Below, piece by piece: positions 8,990 through 17,821 of a stretch of DNA of 64,000 nt (the first letter of the stretch is position 1; each line of letters opens with the position of its first letter). The notes beneath the pieces are model-generated. The model saw only the letters and a program-made list of their open reading frames with translations. It was not told the DNA's origin and searched no databases. Source of the stretch: Sphingomonas sp. HMP9 (lineage in GTDB: Bacteria; Pseudomonadota; Alphaproteobacteria; Sphingomonadales; Sphingomonadaceae); assembly GCF_013374115.1 (NCBI RefSeq), contig NZ_AP022673.1, forward strand, positions 2,260,501 through 2,324,500. Reading direction: 5' to 3'. The position numbers and the translations under genes are program-made.

Positions 8990-9820
8990 TCAGCCGACGA
9001 AGGCGCGCTCGATCACGAAGGTGCCGGGCTTCGAATTCGCGCCCTCTTCGAAGCCTTGCGCCTCGAGCATCACCGCGAATTCCTTGATCATCTCGGTCGA
9101 GCCGCAGAGCATCGCGCGGTCGGTTTCGGGGTTGAGCTTCTGGTCGCCGCGGACCGGGTGGCCGAACAGCGATGCATCCTCGATCAGCGCGCCGATCCGG
9201 CGCGTGGTGCGGAACGGCTCGCGCGTCACGGTCGGGATATAGTGGAACTGCGTCTGCGCCTCGTCTGCGATCAGCGGGTCCTCCGCGAGCAGCCCGACCA
9301 TCTCGTCGTGATAGGCGAGATCGCTCACGCGGCGCACGCTGTGCACGACAATGACCTGCTCATAGGCCGCATAGACGTCGGGATCGCGCATCAGGCTGAG
9401 GAACGGCGCGAGGCCGGTGCCGGTCGAGAACATGAAGAGTCGCTTGCCCGGCAGCAGCGCGTCGAGCACCAAAGTGCCGGTCGGCTTCTTGCCGAGATAC
9501 ACTTCGTCGCCGGGCTGGACGAGCTGGAGCTTGGAGGTCAGCGGGCCGTCCTCGACCTTGATCGACAGGAACTCCAGCTCCTCCGAATAATGCGGGGACG
9601 CGATCGAATAGGCGCGCATGATCGGCTTGCCGGTTTCCTGAGGAAGCCCGATCATCACGAACTCGCCCGAGCGGAAGCGGAAGGTCGACGGGCGCTCGAC
9701 CGCGAAACTGAACAGATGTTCGTTCCAGTGACGCACCCACAGCACCTTTGCGTTGAGGAACGCTGGGGTCTCGGGGATCAGCACGGGGGCGCGCGTGGCT
9801 TCGAGGATCGGGGCGGTCAT
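8990..9820 (-). CDS. fpr: Ferredoxin--NADP(+) reductase
   Basis: 276 residues, the normal size of bacterial FNR. The FAD-binding motif is '[11 protein letters not shown]', the NADP-binding segment '[18 protein letters not shown]', then '[12 protein letters not shown]' and the C-terminal '[11 protein letters not shown]', where the bacterial class carries residues stacking near the flavin. It shuttles electrons between NADP(H) and ferredoxin or flavodoxin in the cytosol, supporting Fe-S enzyme and oxidative-stress needs. It is alone, flanked by family A and family B repeats. Confidence 0.92.
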   Translation of the reverse strand: MTAPILEATRAPVLIPETPAFLNAKVLWVRHWNEHLFSFAVERPSTFRFRSGEFVMIGLPQETGKPIMRAYSIASPHYSEELEFLSIKVEDGPLTSKLQLVQPGDEVYLGKKPTGTLVLDALLPGKRLFMFSTGTGLAPFLSLMRDPDVYAAYEQVIVVHSVRRVSDLAYHDEMVGLLAEDPLIADEAQTQFHYIPTVTREPFRTTRRIGALIEDASLFGHPVRGDQKLNPETDRAMLCGSTEMIKEFAVMLEAQGFEEGANSKPGTFVIERAFVG

Positions 9821-9952
9821 GCGTCTATTCCTTCGGCCGCGCAGAATCGCGCTGGCGGGTCAATGCTTGCGAAACGGTCGCAGTATTGGCGTGCGCCGCA
9901 TGGGTCAACAACAGCAAAGCTTTGGGAGAGGCAAACCGGGGCCTTATCCATG

Positions 9953-10030
9953 GTTCTCCTGCGAACGCAGGAGCCCAGAGTCGCGGGCAGCATCTCTCGT
10001 AATCCTGGGCTCCTGCGTTCGCAGGAGAAC
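9953..10030. repeat. Family B palindromic repeat pair, copy 2
   Basis: Arms 'gttctcctgcgaacgcagga' and 'tcctgcgttcgcaggagaac' surround a 40-base core. Located in the divergent region between fpr and uvrB. Confidence 0.85.
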
Positions 10031-10093
10031 ACGAGGGGGCGGTGCTCGAAGGCACGTTGCCGACTGACCGGATGTTCCCCATATTCCCCCTCG

Positions 10094-12292
10094 ATGGCCA
10101 TTCAGATCCGCACCAGTCTCGCCGAGCCCGAAACCGGCGAGAGCTTCGTCCCGCACCGCCCCACCGCGCGCCCTAACAAGGTCGAGGGGGGCAAGGCGTT
10201 CAAGCTCGTCAGCGAGTATGAACCGGCGGGCGACCAGCCGACCGCGATCGCCGAACTCGTCACCGCGATCGGCGACGGCGAGAAGGATCAGGTGCTGCTC
10301 GGCGTCACCGGATCGGGCAAGACCTTCACGATGGCCAGCGTCATCAACCGCGTGCAGCGGCCCGCTTTGATCCTCGCGCCGAACAAGATCCTCGCAGCCC
10401 AGCTGTACGGCGAGATGAAGTCGTTCTTCCCCGAGAACGCGGTCGAGTATTTCGTCAGCTATTACGATTATTACCAGCCCGAGGCGTATGTCGCGCGGTC
10501 GGACACGTACATCGAGAAGGAATCGTCGACCAACGAGTCGATCGACCGGATGCGGCATTCGGCGACGCGTGCGCTGCTCGAACGCGACGACGTGATCATC
10601 GTCGCGTCGGTGTCGTGCCTGTACGGCATCGGCTCGGTCGAGACCTATTCGGCGATGATCTTCGACCTGAAAAAGGGCACGACGGTCGACCAGCGCGAGA
10701 TCGTGCGCAAGCTCGTCGCGCTGCAGTACAAGCGCAACGACGCGGCGTTCCAGCGCGGCAATTTCCGCGTGAAGGGCGACACGCTGGAGATCTTCCCGTC
10801 GCATTACGAGGACAGCGCGTGGCGCATCTCGTTCTTCGGCGACGATATCGAGGAGATCACCGAGTTCGATCCCTTGACCGGCAAGAAGGTCGCGTCGCTG
10901 AACTCGGTGCGCGTCTATGCGAATTCGCATTACGTGACGCCCGGCCCGACGCTGAAACAGGCGGGCGAGGCGATCAAGCATGAGCTGGCCGAGCGGCTCA
11001 AGGAACTGGTGCTCGAGGGCAAGCTGCTGGAAGCGCAGCGGCTGGAGCAGCGGACGAACTTCGATCTGGAGATGATCGCGGCGACTGGCAGCTGTGCGGG
11101 GATCGAGAATTACAGCCGCTTCCTCACCGGCCGCATGCCGGGCGAGCCGCCACCCACGCTGTTCGAATATCTGCCCGACAATGCGCTGCTGTTCGTCGAT
11201 GAGAGCCATGTCACGATCGGCCAGATCAACGGCATGTCGCGCGGCGATCACCGGCGGAAACTGACGCTCGCCGAATATGGCTTCCGCCTGCCCTCGGCGA
11301 TCGACAACCGGCCGCTTAGGTTCAACGAATGGGACGCAATGCGGCCGCCGACGACCTATGTCTCGGCGACACCGGGCAGCTGGGAGATGGAGCAGACCGG
11401 CGGCGTGTTCGCCGAACAGGTCATCCGTCCGACCGGGTTGATCGATCCCCCCGTCGAGATCAAGCCGGTCGAGGAACAGGTGCAGGACCTGATCGTCGAA
11501 GTCGGCAAGACGACCGCCCTCGGCTATCGTACGCTCGTCACGACGCTCACCAAGCGGATGGCGGAGGATCTGACCGAGTATATGCACGAGGCGGGGATCA
11601 AGGTCCGCTACATGCACAGCGACGTCGAGACGCTGGAGCGCATCGAGCTGATCCGCGACCTCCGGCTGGGCGTGTACGACGTGCTGATCGGCATCAACCT
11701 GTTGCGCGAGGGATTGGACATCCCCGAATGCGGGCTGGTCGCCATCCTCGATGCGGACAAGGAAGGGTTCCTGCGCTCCGAGACCTCGCTGATCCAGACG
11801 ATCGGCCGCGCGGCGCGTAACGTCGACGGCCGCGTGATCCTGTACGCCGATCGCGTCACCGGATCGATGGAGCGCGCGATGAACGAGACGTCGCGCCGTC
11901 GCGAGAAGCAGGTCGCGTACAACACCGAACACGGCATCACGCCGACGACCATCCGCCGCAACATCGGCGATATCATCGCGCATGTGGCGAGCCAGGATCA
12001 GGTGACGATCCCGATCGATGAGGACCGGCCGCACATGGTCGGGCATAACCTGCGGGCGTATATCGAGGATCTCGAAAAGCAGATGCGCAAGGCAGCGTCG
12101 GATCTCGAATTCGAGACCGCCGGGCGGCTGCGCGACGAGATTCGGCAGTTGGAGAACGAGGAACTGGGTCTGCCGGTGGACCAGCAAAAGGCGCCGGTCA
12201 TGGGTCGCTCTAACGAGGGCAAGCCGGGGACGCGGAAGACGCGCTACGGGAAGAGCCAGAAGATGCGGATGGGCGGCTCACGCTCGCGTTGA
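10094..12292 (+). CDS. uvrB: Excinuclease ABC subunit UvrB
   Basis: 732 residues from ATG 10094; the frame continues far upstream but that part crosses fpr and a repeat and is not coding. UvrB is the damage-verifying helicase of nucleotide excision repair, working with UvrA and UvrC. Seen are Walker A 'GVTGSGKT' (about 70-77), the beta-hairpin region '[11 protein letters not shown]', the DEAD-like '[10 protein letters not shown]', helicase motif VI region 'QTIGRAARN' and a C-terminal UVR domain '[20 protein letters not shown]' for UvrC contact. Walker A lies about 30 residues later than in the E. coli protein, reflecting an N-terminal extension usual in alphaproteobacteria. Confidence 0.97.
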   Translation: MAIQIRTSLAEPETGESFVPHRPTARPNKVEGGKAFKLVSEYEPAGDQPTAIAELVTAIGDGEKDQVLLGVTGSGKTFTMASVINRVQRPALILAPNKILAAQLYGEMKSFFPENAVEYFVSYYDYYQPEAYVARSDTYIEKESSTNESIDRMRHSATRALLERDDVIIVASVSCLYGIGSVETYSAMIFDLKKGTTVDQREIVRKLVALQYKRNDAAFQRGNFRVKGDTLEIFPSHYEDSAWRISFFGDDIEEITEFDPLTGKKVASLNSVRVYANSHYVTPGPTLKQAGEAIKHELAERLKELVLEGKLLEAQRLEQRTNFDLEMIAATGSCAGIENYSRFLTGRMPGEPPPTLFEYLPDNALLFVDESHVTIGQINGMSRGDHRRKLTLAEYGFRLPSAIDNRPLRFNEWDAMRPPTTYVSATPGSWEMEQTGGVFAEQVIRPTGLIDPPVEIKPVEEQVQDLIVEVGKTTALGYRTLVTTLTKRMAEDLTEYMHEAGIKVRYMHSDVETLERIELIRDLRLGVYDVLIGINLLREGLDIPECGLVAILDADKEGFLRSETSLIQTIGRAARNVDGRVILYADRVTGSMERAMNETSRRREKQVAYNTEHGITPTTIRRNIGDIIAHVASQDQVTIPIDEDRPHMVGHNLRAYIEDLEKQMRKAASDLEFETAGRLRDEIRQLENEELGLPVDQQKAPVMGRSNEGKPGTRKTRYGKSQKMRMGGSRSR

Positions 12293-12310
12293 CGCGCCCA
12301 CCTCCGTTTT

Positions 12311-12392
12311 CGTCACCCTGACGAAGGTCAGGGCCCAGAGCTGCGGACGCTGCGGTCAGTAACTCTGGGTCCTGACTTTCGTCAGGATGACG
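12311..12392. repeat. Family A palindromic repeat pair, copy 2
   Basis: Left arm 'cgtcaccctgacgaaggtca' and right arm 'tcctgactttcgtcaggatg' face each other between uvrB and the convergent PRC-barrel gene. Confidence 0.85.
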
Positions 12393-12403
12393 AAGGGGTC
12401 AGC

Positions 12404-12778
12404 TTAGCCGACGACGAGGTCTTCGCTGCTCGACCCGTAATAGCTTGCAACGCGGTCGGCATAGGCCTGGTCGAAGACGGGTGCGTTGTTCGACCAGCTC
12501 GGGCCACCTTCGAGGACACGCTTGTCGATCGTCACGACGTAGAGGTCGCGGACCGCGTCGAACTGGAGCAGTGCGAAGGGCAGCGGGTAGAAGCTCTTGC
12601 CCATGCCGAGGAAGCCGCCGAGGCTGAGCACGGCGTGCGTCGCGCGACCGGTGCCCTTGTGGACCATGAAGGCGTGGACCGATCCGACAGCGTCGCCGTC
12701 GCGGCTCTCGACCTTCATCGTGCCGGCAACGCTCGCCTGCACGAGCAGCTGAGTCGGGGTCTGGGCGGCGTCGGACAT
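12404..12778 (-). CDS. PRC-barrel domain protein
   Basis: 124 residues from the ATG at 12778 with AGGAG upstream on its strand. The N-terminal half 'LLVQASVAGTMKVESRDGDAVGSVHAFMVHKGTGRATHAVLS' is a PRC-barrel beta domain of the kind found in RimM, photosynthetic reaction centre H and many small alphaproteobacterial proteins. The C-terminal part 'WSNNAPVFDQAYADRVASYY' is typical of the short stand-alone members. Role unknown, often stress-linked in neighbours of related genomes. Confidence 0.8.
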   Translation of the reverse strand: MSDAAQTPTQLLVQASVAGTMKVESRDGDAVGSVHAFMVHKGTGRATHAVLSLGGFLGMGKSFYPLPFALLQFDAVRDLYVVTIDKRVLEGGPSWSNNAPVFDQAYADRVASYYGSSSEDLVVG

Positions 12779-12890
12779 GCGTGTTCTCCTGAGATCTTCC
12801 GTCGTTGAACCGGTATCACCGTGCGGCGGTTCCCGGCTAGCGCGCTTCGTCGTGCTTGAGCCGCCGCCGGGCGTGCCGCATAGCGATGCG

Positions 12891-13472
12891 ATGCGTATCC
12901 AGTCCCCCTGTTCCGTCGGCTTGCGATCGCTTGCCAGCTCCATCGTCCTGGCGCGACTTGCCGGTCTGGCGACGCTCGCATCGATTGCCGGCTGCGTCCC
13001 GCCGCCGCGGGCCGAAGCGCCGCCGCCGCCGAGCACGGTCGCCGCGGCGCCTGCTCCCGCACCGCGCCCCGTGCCGATCGCCGCCGATTGGCGCGACTGG
13101 CCCTATTCGCCGGGAACATGGGTGTATCGGCGCGACGCGCGCGGCTCGATCGCGCTGTTCGGGCCGGCGAATGCCGACGCCTCGCTGACGGTGCGGTGCG
13201 ATACCGGCGCGCGGCAAATCTATCTGGCGCGCGCCGGCAGCACGGCGACGCCCCTGACGATCCGGACGTCGAGCGTGACGCGCGCCGTGGCGGTCCAGCC
13301 GACGGGCAGTATGCCGGCCTATGTCGCCGCGGCGCTGATGCCGAACGATTCGCTACTGGAGGCGATAGGGTTCAGTCGTGGACGGTTCGTCGTCCAGCAG
13401 GCCGGGCTGCCCCCGCTGGTGGTGCCCGCCTGGGCCGAGATCGAGCGCGTGACCGAGGATTGCCGCGGCTGA
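12891..13472 (+). CDS. Putative lipoprotein of unknown function
   Basis: From ATG 12891 the product is 193 residues with a signal peptide ending in a lipobox 'LATLASIAGC', so it is probably a membrane-anchored periplasmic protein. After a Pro/Ala-rich linker comes a small beta-rich domain: 'DWPYSPGTWVYRRDARGSIALFG' and 'ADASLTVRCDTGARQIYLAR'. I do not recognise a named family. No convincing ribosome-binding site is visible, so the exact start is uncertain. Confidence 0.65.
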   Translation: MRIQSPCSVGLRSLASSIVLARLAGLATLASIAGCVPPPRAEAPPPPSTVAAAPAPAPRPVPIAADWRDWPYSPGTWVYRRDARGSIALFGPANADASLTVRCDTGARQIYLARAGSTATPLTIRTSSVTRAVAVQPTGSMPAYVAAALMPNDSLLEAIGFSRGRFVVQQAGLPPLVVPAWAEIERVTEDCRG

Positions 13473-13596
13473 AATCGACGAAACGACAGCCGTGAAGGAT
13501 TGCCCGAAAACTTCTGTAAAACAAGGCTTGTATCGCATCCCTGTCCAGCACACATTGCGGTTGCGGTCAGGCTTGGCCGCGTTTTTTCCACAAGCG

Positions 13597-13610
13597 AAAG
13601 GAGGTGATCC
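13597..13610 (+). promoter_or_regulatory. Full-length Shine-Dalgarno, perfect complement of the 16S rRNA 3' end
   Basis: The 14 bases aaaggaggtgatcc are exactly complementary to the conserved 3' tail of 16S rRNA (ggatcacctccttt), far longer than the 4-6 base sites of other genes here. The core AGGAGG (13599-13604) is 7 bases from an ATG at 13612. The match stops at both ends, so this is not a piece of an rRNA gene. Confidence 0.75.
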
Positions 13611-13611
13611 G

Positions 13612-13668
13612 ATGTCTCATGGTTCAGCAGTGAGTTCGGTTCGGTTCGTTCGGGGGACGCACCGCTAA
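13612..13668 (+). CDS. 18-residue small ORF with exceptionally strong ribosome-binding site
   Basis: ATG 13612 to TAA 13666-13668 encodes MSHGSAVSSVRFVRGTHR, a basic peptide with no cysteine and no clear hydrophobic core. It is followed by about 110 bases of structured sequence and a strong terminator at 13780-13826, with no larger gene on that strand after it. It could be a leader-type or regulatory peptide, a real small protein, or the ribosome-binding part of a dual-function RNA. I do not recognise it. Evidence for translation is only the ribosome-binding site and spacing. Confidence 0.5.
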   Translation: MSHGSAVSSVRFVRGTHR

Positions 13669-13734
13669 GTCCGCCGGTTCGCGTGGGGAGTATCCTCTCC
13701 CAGTCAACACGTGAGCCATAGGATAGGTGGTACG

Positions 13735-13774
13735 CATGGTCCTCCGGGCTGGAGCTCTCCGGCCGCTGACCATG
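13735..13774 (+). other. RNA hairpin in the short transcript
   Basis: CATGGTC (13735-13741) pairs with GACCATG (13768-13774), with a further GC-rich inner pairing CCGG/CCGG in the loop. It lies between the small ORF and the terminator and supports a structured RNA. An ATG at 13736 begins a 32-codon frame that runs through the terminator; I do not regard that as a gene. Confidence 0.5.
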
Positions 13775-13779
13775 TCAGG

Positions 13780-13826
13780 AGGCTGCCGGTTCGTCGGGAG
13801 ACGAGCCGGCAGCCTCTTTTCATTTT
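13780..13826 (+). terminator. Strong Rho-independent terminator
   Basis: A 16-base-pair stem (13780-13795 with 13800-13815, one G-T pair) closed by a GGGA loop is followed by CTTTTCATTTTT. It ends the short transcript carrying the 18-codon ORF. On the other strand there is no T-run, so the direction is clear. Confidence 0.88.
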
Positions 13827-13908
13827 TGGGCTAATTTCTGCCTGGGGTGGTGCGGGCGCGACCGGCGCTGGTGATCCTACGCGGTACAGCCACCCTTCCC
13901 ACACGCTC

Positions 13909-13990
13909 CGTCATCCTGACGAAAGTCAGGATCCAGAGCCATCAAGGGCGTGCTTCGTGACCCTGGATCTTGACTTTCGTCAGGATGACG
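13909..13990. repeat. Family A palindromic repeat pair, copy 3
   Basis: Left arm 'cgtcatcctgacgaaagtca' and right arm 'cttgactttcgtcaggatg' with a core of about 25 bases. The left arm alone folds as CCTGAC-GAAA-GTCAGG. It lies between the short transcript and the DUF2501 gene. Confidence 0.88.
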
Positions 13991-14032
13991 GGAGAGGGTG
14001 CTAAGGATTCCCGCCTTGCGTCCCGATCCGCC

Positions 14033-14521
14033 CTACAGAAACGCCTTCGCCCGCTTGAGCACGACGTTGCAGAGCTGCGTCTTCACCTCGCCGCCGAGAT
14101 TGCCGAGCGCGAGCGTCTGGCCATTGCCGGCCTGGACCTGCCCCGCCTGTCCCGCCGCATAGCCGGGCGAGGTCTGGACGTCCCTGCGTCCGGTCAGCTG
14201 TTGCAGGATCGACTGCGCGCCGCTGGCCTGCGGCGTCGCCTGCGCACCGGTCTGGCCGCCGGTCAATCCGCCGAGCATGCCGCCCTGCCCGAGCAGCCTG
14301 TTCTTGAGGCAATAGCCGAGCAGTCCCGCGGCATTGCCCGCCCCGACCGATCCGACGCTCGGCAACCCGCCACCGAGCAGGCTCCCCAATCCGCCGAGCC
14401 CTCCGAAACCGCCCTGCGCCGCGCGCTCCGTCTGCGGTGCGGCGGTCTGAGATGCAGCCGTCTGCGCGGCGGCGCCTGTTGTCAGGTTGAGCGCGGCGGC
14501 AAGAGCGATGGCGGTTTTCAT
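14033..14521 (-). CDS. DUF2501 family exported protein
   Basis: 162 residues from the ATG at 14521. The N-terminus 'MKTAIALAAALNLTTGAAAQ' is a cleavable signal peptide. A Gly/Leu-rich stretch 'GGFGGLGGLGSLLGGGLPSVGSVGAGNAAGLLGYCLKN' followed by two well-spaced cysteines (GYCLKN and TQLCNVV) and the C-terminal 'VLKRAKAFL' match the DUF2501 family (YjjA of E. coli), a periplasmic protein of unclear function. It stands alone between a repeat and the metalloprotease gene. Confidence 0.8.
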   Translation of the reverse strand: MKTAIALAAALNLTTGAAAQTAASQTAAPQTERAAQGGFGGLGGLGSLLGGGLPSVGSVGAGNAAGLLGYCLKNRLLGQGGMLGGLTGGQTGAQATPQASGAQSILQQLTGRRDVQTSPGYAAGQAGQVQAGNGQTLALGNLGGEVKTQLCNVVLKRAKAFL

Positions 14522-14603
14522 GATACGCAACTCCGATGGGGACCATTCACCAACGGCAGAGCGCCTACCCCGTTCCGATACGTTGCCGTATGCAAGCCCC
14601 GAC

Positions 14604-15278
14604 TCAGCGCTGGGCGAACAGCGCGTCGACCGATCCGCCATTGGCCGCCAGCACCGTCGCCACGCGGTGGCGGGCATCGTGATAGGCCAGCGCGGTGGCG
14701 CGGGGATCAGTCCGGCGCAGACGCCCGGCTTCCGCGTCGGTCAGGCTGCTTTCGGCGGCGACATGATCGGCATAGCCTTCCGCGACCCAGGTCGGGAGAC
14801 GCGCCGCGAGCAGTTCGCCGAGATGGTCGGCGATCATGATGTGCGTCGTCTCGTGCGCGATGACGCCCGACAGCGTGCGCGTGTTGCCGAGGTCGCGGTC
14901 GGTCGTCACGCGATCGGCGGCGATATCGCTCCGGTTGAACACGAGCGCCGACCCGAACGGCCGACGAAACGCGAAGGCATGCGGCGACTGGACGGCGAGC
15001 ACGCGCCAGCGCCAGCCGCCGTTCGTCAGGAACAGCGACCGGTGCACGGGCCCCGTGTAGATGGGGCTCGATCGCAACAGCGTTTGCGCGCGCGAGAGTT
15101 CGTCGACGATCCGCGCGTCAATCGGGCGCTCGGCGTAGACGGTGACGTCACCGACCCGCCGGCTGAACGGAAACGCCAGAACCTGCGGCGCGTAGGCCAG
15201 CGTGAGCGCGAGCAGGAGGAGCACGGCAAGCGTACACCCGACGGGGCCGACCCGCCTCCTGCGCGCGCGCGTGGTCAT
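14604..15278 (-). CDS. Membrane-anchored gluzincin-type metalloprotease
   Basis: 224 residues from the ATG at 15278, which overlaps the fumarase stop codon (ATGA), so it is the second gene of that unit. One N-terminal membrane segment (about 15-35) is followed by a domain with 'SGVIAHETTHIMIADHLGE', an HExxH-type zinc site, and 'LPTWVAEGYADHVA', whose Glu is the third ligand of the peptidase MA-like fold. It probably faces the periplasm. Substrate is unknown. A longer open frame upstream runs against fumarase and is rejected. Confidence 0.75.
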   Translation of the reverse strand: MTTRARRRRVGPVGCTLAVLLLLALTLAYAPQVLAFPFSRRVGDVTVYAERPIDARIVDELSRAQTLLRSSPIYTGPVHRSLFLTNGGWRWRVLAVQSPHAFAFRRPFGSALVFNRSDIAADRVTTDRDLGNTRTLSGVIAHETTHIMIADHLGELLAARLPTWVAEGYADHVAAESSLTDAEAGRLRRTDPRATALAYHDARHRVATVLAANGGSVDALFAQR

Positions 15279-16792
15279 GCGGGGGTGAGCAGCCCCTCCC
15301 GTGCAATCTTCTCGCGCCAGACGAGCGGGGCGAGCTGGTGGACGTTCTCGCCCGCCGAATCGACCGCGACGGTCACCGGGAAATCGGCGACTTCGAATTC
15401 GTATATCGCCTCCATGCCGAGATCCTCGAAGCCGACGACCTTCGATCCCTTGATCGCGCGCGCGACGAGATAGGCCGCGCCGCCGACCGCCATAAGATAG
15501 GCCGACTTGCGTTCGGCAATCGCCTTGGTCGCGTCGGCGCCGCGCTCGGCCTTGCCGACCATCGCGAGCAGGCCCTGGTCGAGCATCATGCGCGTGAACT
15601 TGTCCATCCGCGTCGCGGTGGTGGGGCCTGCGGGGCCGACCACCTCGTCGCCGACCGGATCGACCGGGCCCACATAATAGATGACGCGACCGCGGAAATC
15701 GACGGGCAGTTCCTCGCCCCTCGCCAGCATGTCGGCGATCCGCTTGTGCGCGGCGTCGCGCCCGGTGAGCATCTTGCCGTTCAGCAGCAGGCGGTCGCCA
15801 TGCTTCCACGTCTGCACCACCTCGGGCGTGAGCGTGTCGAGATCGACGCGGATCGCGGCCTTGTCGGGGGTCCAGTTCACATCCGGCCACTCCTTCAGCT
15901 TGGGCGCTTCGAGATAGACCGGGCCCGAGCCGTCGAGCACGAAATGCGCGTGGCGGGTGGCGGCGCAGTTGGGGATCATCGCGACCGGCTTCGACGCGGC
16001 GTGCGTCGGCCAGTCGAAGATCTTTACGTCGAGGATGGTCGAGAGCCCGCCCAGCCCCTGCGCACCGATGCCGAGCGCGTTGACCTTGTCGTAGATCTCA
16101 ATCCGCAGCGCCTCGATGTCGTTCTTGGGCCCGCGTTCCTTCAGCTGCGCCATGTCGATCGCGCCCATCAGCGATTCCTTGGCGAGCAGCATCGACTTCT
16201 CGGCGGTGCCGCCGATGCCGATGCCGAGCATCCCCGGCGGGCACCAGCCTGCGCCCATCTGCGGGATCATCTCAAGCACCCAGTCGACGATCGAATCGCT
16301 CGGGTTCATCATCTTGAACTTCGACTTGTTCTCGCTGCCGCCGCCCTTTGCCGCGACGTCAATCGAGACGGTGTTGCCGGGCACCATCTCGACATGCATC
16401 ACGCTCGGCGTGTTGTCCTTGGTGTTGCGGCGCGTGAAGGCGGGATCGGCCAGGATCGACGCGCGCAGCTTGTTCTCGGGGTTGAGATACGCCTTGCGCA
16501 CGCCTTCATCGACAACCTGCTGCAAGGAGCGGGTCGAATCGAGACGGCAATCCTGGCCCCATTTGACGAAGATCGTGACGATGCCGGTATCCTGGCAGAT
16601 CGGGCGGTGGCCCTCCGCGCACATCCGGCTGTTGGTCAGGATCTGCGCGATCGAGTCCTTGGCGGCGGGCGATTTCTCCGCCTCGTACGCAACGCCCAAG
16701 GCGCGGATGTAATCCATCGGGTGATAGTAGCTGATGAACTGGAGCGCGTCGGCGACGCTTTCGATCAAGTCGGCTTCGGTGATGAGGGTCAT
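15275..16792 (-). CDS. fumA: Class I fumarate hydratase (4Fe-4S, oxygen-sensitive type)
   Basis: 505 residues from the ATG at 16792, the usual length of single-chain class I fumarases. It interconverts fumarate and malate in the TCA cycle. The alpha part has 'CAEGHRPICQDTGIVTIFVKWGQ' with a cluster cysteine, then 'GWCPPGMLGIGIGGTAEKSMLLAKE', and 'MIPNCAATRHAHFVLDG'; the beta part ends with 'YYVGPVDPVGDEVVGPAGPTTATRMDKFT'. The longer frame before this start is not coding. The metalloprotease gene is coupled to its 3' end. Confidence 0.95.
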   Translation of the reverse strand: MTLITEADLIESVADALQFISYYHPMDYIRALGVAYEAEKSPAAKDSIAQILTNSRMCAEGHRPICQDTGIVTIFVKWGQDCRLDSTRSLQQVVDEGVRKAYLNPENKLRASILADPAFTRRNTKDNTPSVMHVEMVPGNTVSIDVAAKGGGSENKSKFKMMNPSDSIVDWVLEMIPQMGAGWCPPGMLGIGIGGTAEKSMLLAKESLMGAIDMAQLKERGPKNDIEALRIEIYDKVNALGIGAQGLGGLSTILDVKIFDWPTHAASKPVAMIPNCAATRHAHFVLDGSGPVYLEAPKLKEWPDVNWTPDKAAIRVDLDTLTPEVVQTWKHGDRLLLNGKMLTGRDAAHKRIADMLARGEELPVDFRGRVIYYVGPVDPVGDEVVGPAGPTTATRMDKFTRMMLDQGLLAMVGKAERGADATKAIAERKSAYLMAVGGAAYLVARAIKGSKVVGFEDLGMEAIYEFEVADFPVTVAVDSAGENVHQLAPLVWREKIAREGLLTPA

Positions 16793-16944
16793 GCAGCGCC
16801 TTTGCGGATACAGGGTTGCAGGCGTCTTAGCGGCGATCGCGCGATTTATGAAGACGGCGCCATCGCGGCGACCGCGGCGCGAGCGGCCAAAGGTTACGAC
16901 AAGGTTACACCAATGCGCGCCGATCGCGGCAGATACCGATCCGC

Positions 16945-16982
16945 AAAAAGCGGCCGAAGTGCCATAGATCCACTTCAGCCGC
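16945..16982 (-). terminator. Rho-independent terminator after the tandem-repeat lipoprotein gene
   Basis: Read on the reverse strand, GCGGCTGAAGTG pairs with CACTTCGGCCGC around a 9-base loop and is followed by TTTTT. It lies 60-100 bases past the stop of the lipoprotein gene at 17042 and in front of the fumarase promoter region. Confidence 0.8.
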
Positions 16983-17041
16983 CTCGCACCGAGTTCAACG
17001 TACCGGCACACGGGCCGGGACGCATCGCTTGATCGGCAGGA

Positions 17042-17821
17042 TTACATCGGCGGGGTCAGGCTGTCCTTGCCGACCGCGACCGACTTGGCACCCGACGCGC
17101 CGGTCGAGGTGATCGCGAACAGCTTCTGGCCCTTGGCCAGGACCGAGCGCTCGGCCGGCTCGAACCGGACGATCGGCGTGCCGACAGGCACGACGACCTG
17201 CGCCTTGCCGCCCTTGTAAGAGATGCTCAGCTTCGTCTCGCCGGGCTTGCCTGCGCCACCGGTTACGGTGCCGTTGGTCATGCCGCTCTGCTGATCGACC
17301 GTGCCGTTGGTCATCGCGCTCTGCCCGTCGACGGTGCCGTTGGTCATCGCGCTCTGCCCGTCGACGGTGCCGTTGGTCATCGCGCTCGACCCGTTGGTGC
17401 CACCGCCTGCGGCCGCGACCGCACCGGGGACGTCCCAGGGATAATGCCCCTCGCCAGTGCCGCGCATCGCCTCGGGGAAGATGACGAGTTCGACCGCGCG
17501 CAACGCGTTATCCGGGCCGGTCGTCGCGGTGCCGATGAAATCACCGTCCTTCAACGTCGAAAGGTCCGACTTCACCACCCAGGCGAACTTGGTCGTCGCG
17601 TCGAGCGGCACGCTGACCGATTTGCCGTCATAGGTCTGGACGGTCAGCGCGTCGGTGCCGACCGCGGTGATCACACCGCGGACGCGAGTGACGTCGGACG
17701 CCGCACTCGCCGTCGCACTGGTATTGGCGGCGGCGCTGTTGGCGTCGGTCGACGTCTTGTCGCCACAGCCTGCAAGGACCGCGACCACGCCGCAGAGCAG
17801 CATCAGCTTTTTCGTCAACAT
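17042..17821 (-). CDS. Lipoprotein with 11-residue tandem repeats
   Basis: From the ATG at 17821 (AAGGA ten bases before it) the product is 259 residues: signal peptide and lipobox 'MLTKKLMLLCGVVAVLAGC', a Thr/Ala-rich spacer, a small OB-like region 'TRVRGVITAVGTDALTVQTYDGKSV' as in DUF5666-type proteins, four copies of an 11-residue unit with core S(A/G)MTNGTV, and a C-terminal beta segment 'SYKGGKAQVVVPVGTPIVRFEP'. Function is unknown; the DUF5666-like part suggests a periplasmic binding or copper/pH-related role only by loose analogy. It ends at a good terminator. Confidence 0.75.
   Translation of the reverse strand: MLTKKLMLLCGVVAVLAGCGDKTSTDANSAAANTSATASAASDVTRVRGVITAVGTDALTVQTYDGKSVSVPLDATTKFAWVVKSDLSTLKDGDFIGTATTGPDNALRAVELVIFPEAMRGTGEGHYPWDVPGAVAAAGGGTNGSSAMTNGTVDGQSAMTNGTVDGQSAMTNGTVDQQSGMTNGTVTGGAGKPGETKLSISYKGGKAQVVVPVGTPIVRFEPAERSVLAKGQKLFAITSTGASGAKSVAVGKDSLTPPM
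17264..17391. repeat. 33-bp tandem repeat inside the lipoprotein gene
   Basis: Four units, three nearly identical at DNA level (for example 'gccgttggtcatcgcgctct' recurs at 33-base spacing), encode SAMTNGTVDGQ-like repeats. High DNA identity between units points to recent unit duplication, so copy number may vary between strains. Confidence 0.85.

Noticed and set aside
9944..12187. A 747-codon open frame on the reverse strand across uvrB
   Set aside because: It mirrors uvrB exactly, has Arg/Asp/His-rich composition typical of antisense frames in GC-rich DNA and no recognisable domain.
13597..13610. Could be the antisense remnant of a 16S rRNA gene
   Set aside because: Only 14 bases match and the flanks differ at once from rRNA, while spacing to an ATG is ideal; a ribosome-binding site is the better reading.
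13736..13834. A 32-codon ORF after the 18-codon ORF
   Set aside because: It runs through the stem and T-tract of the terminator, so it would not be translated as written.
15338..17032. A 564-codon forward frame against fumarase
   Set aside because: Shadow of the fumarase gene on the other strand, with low-complexity Arg/Asp-rich sequence.
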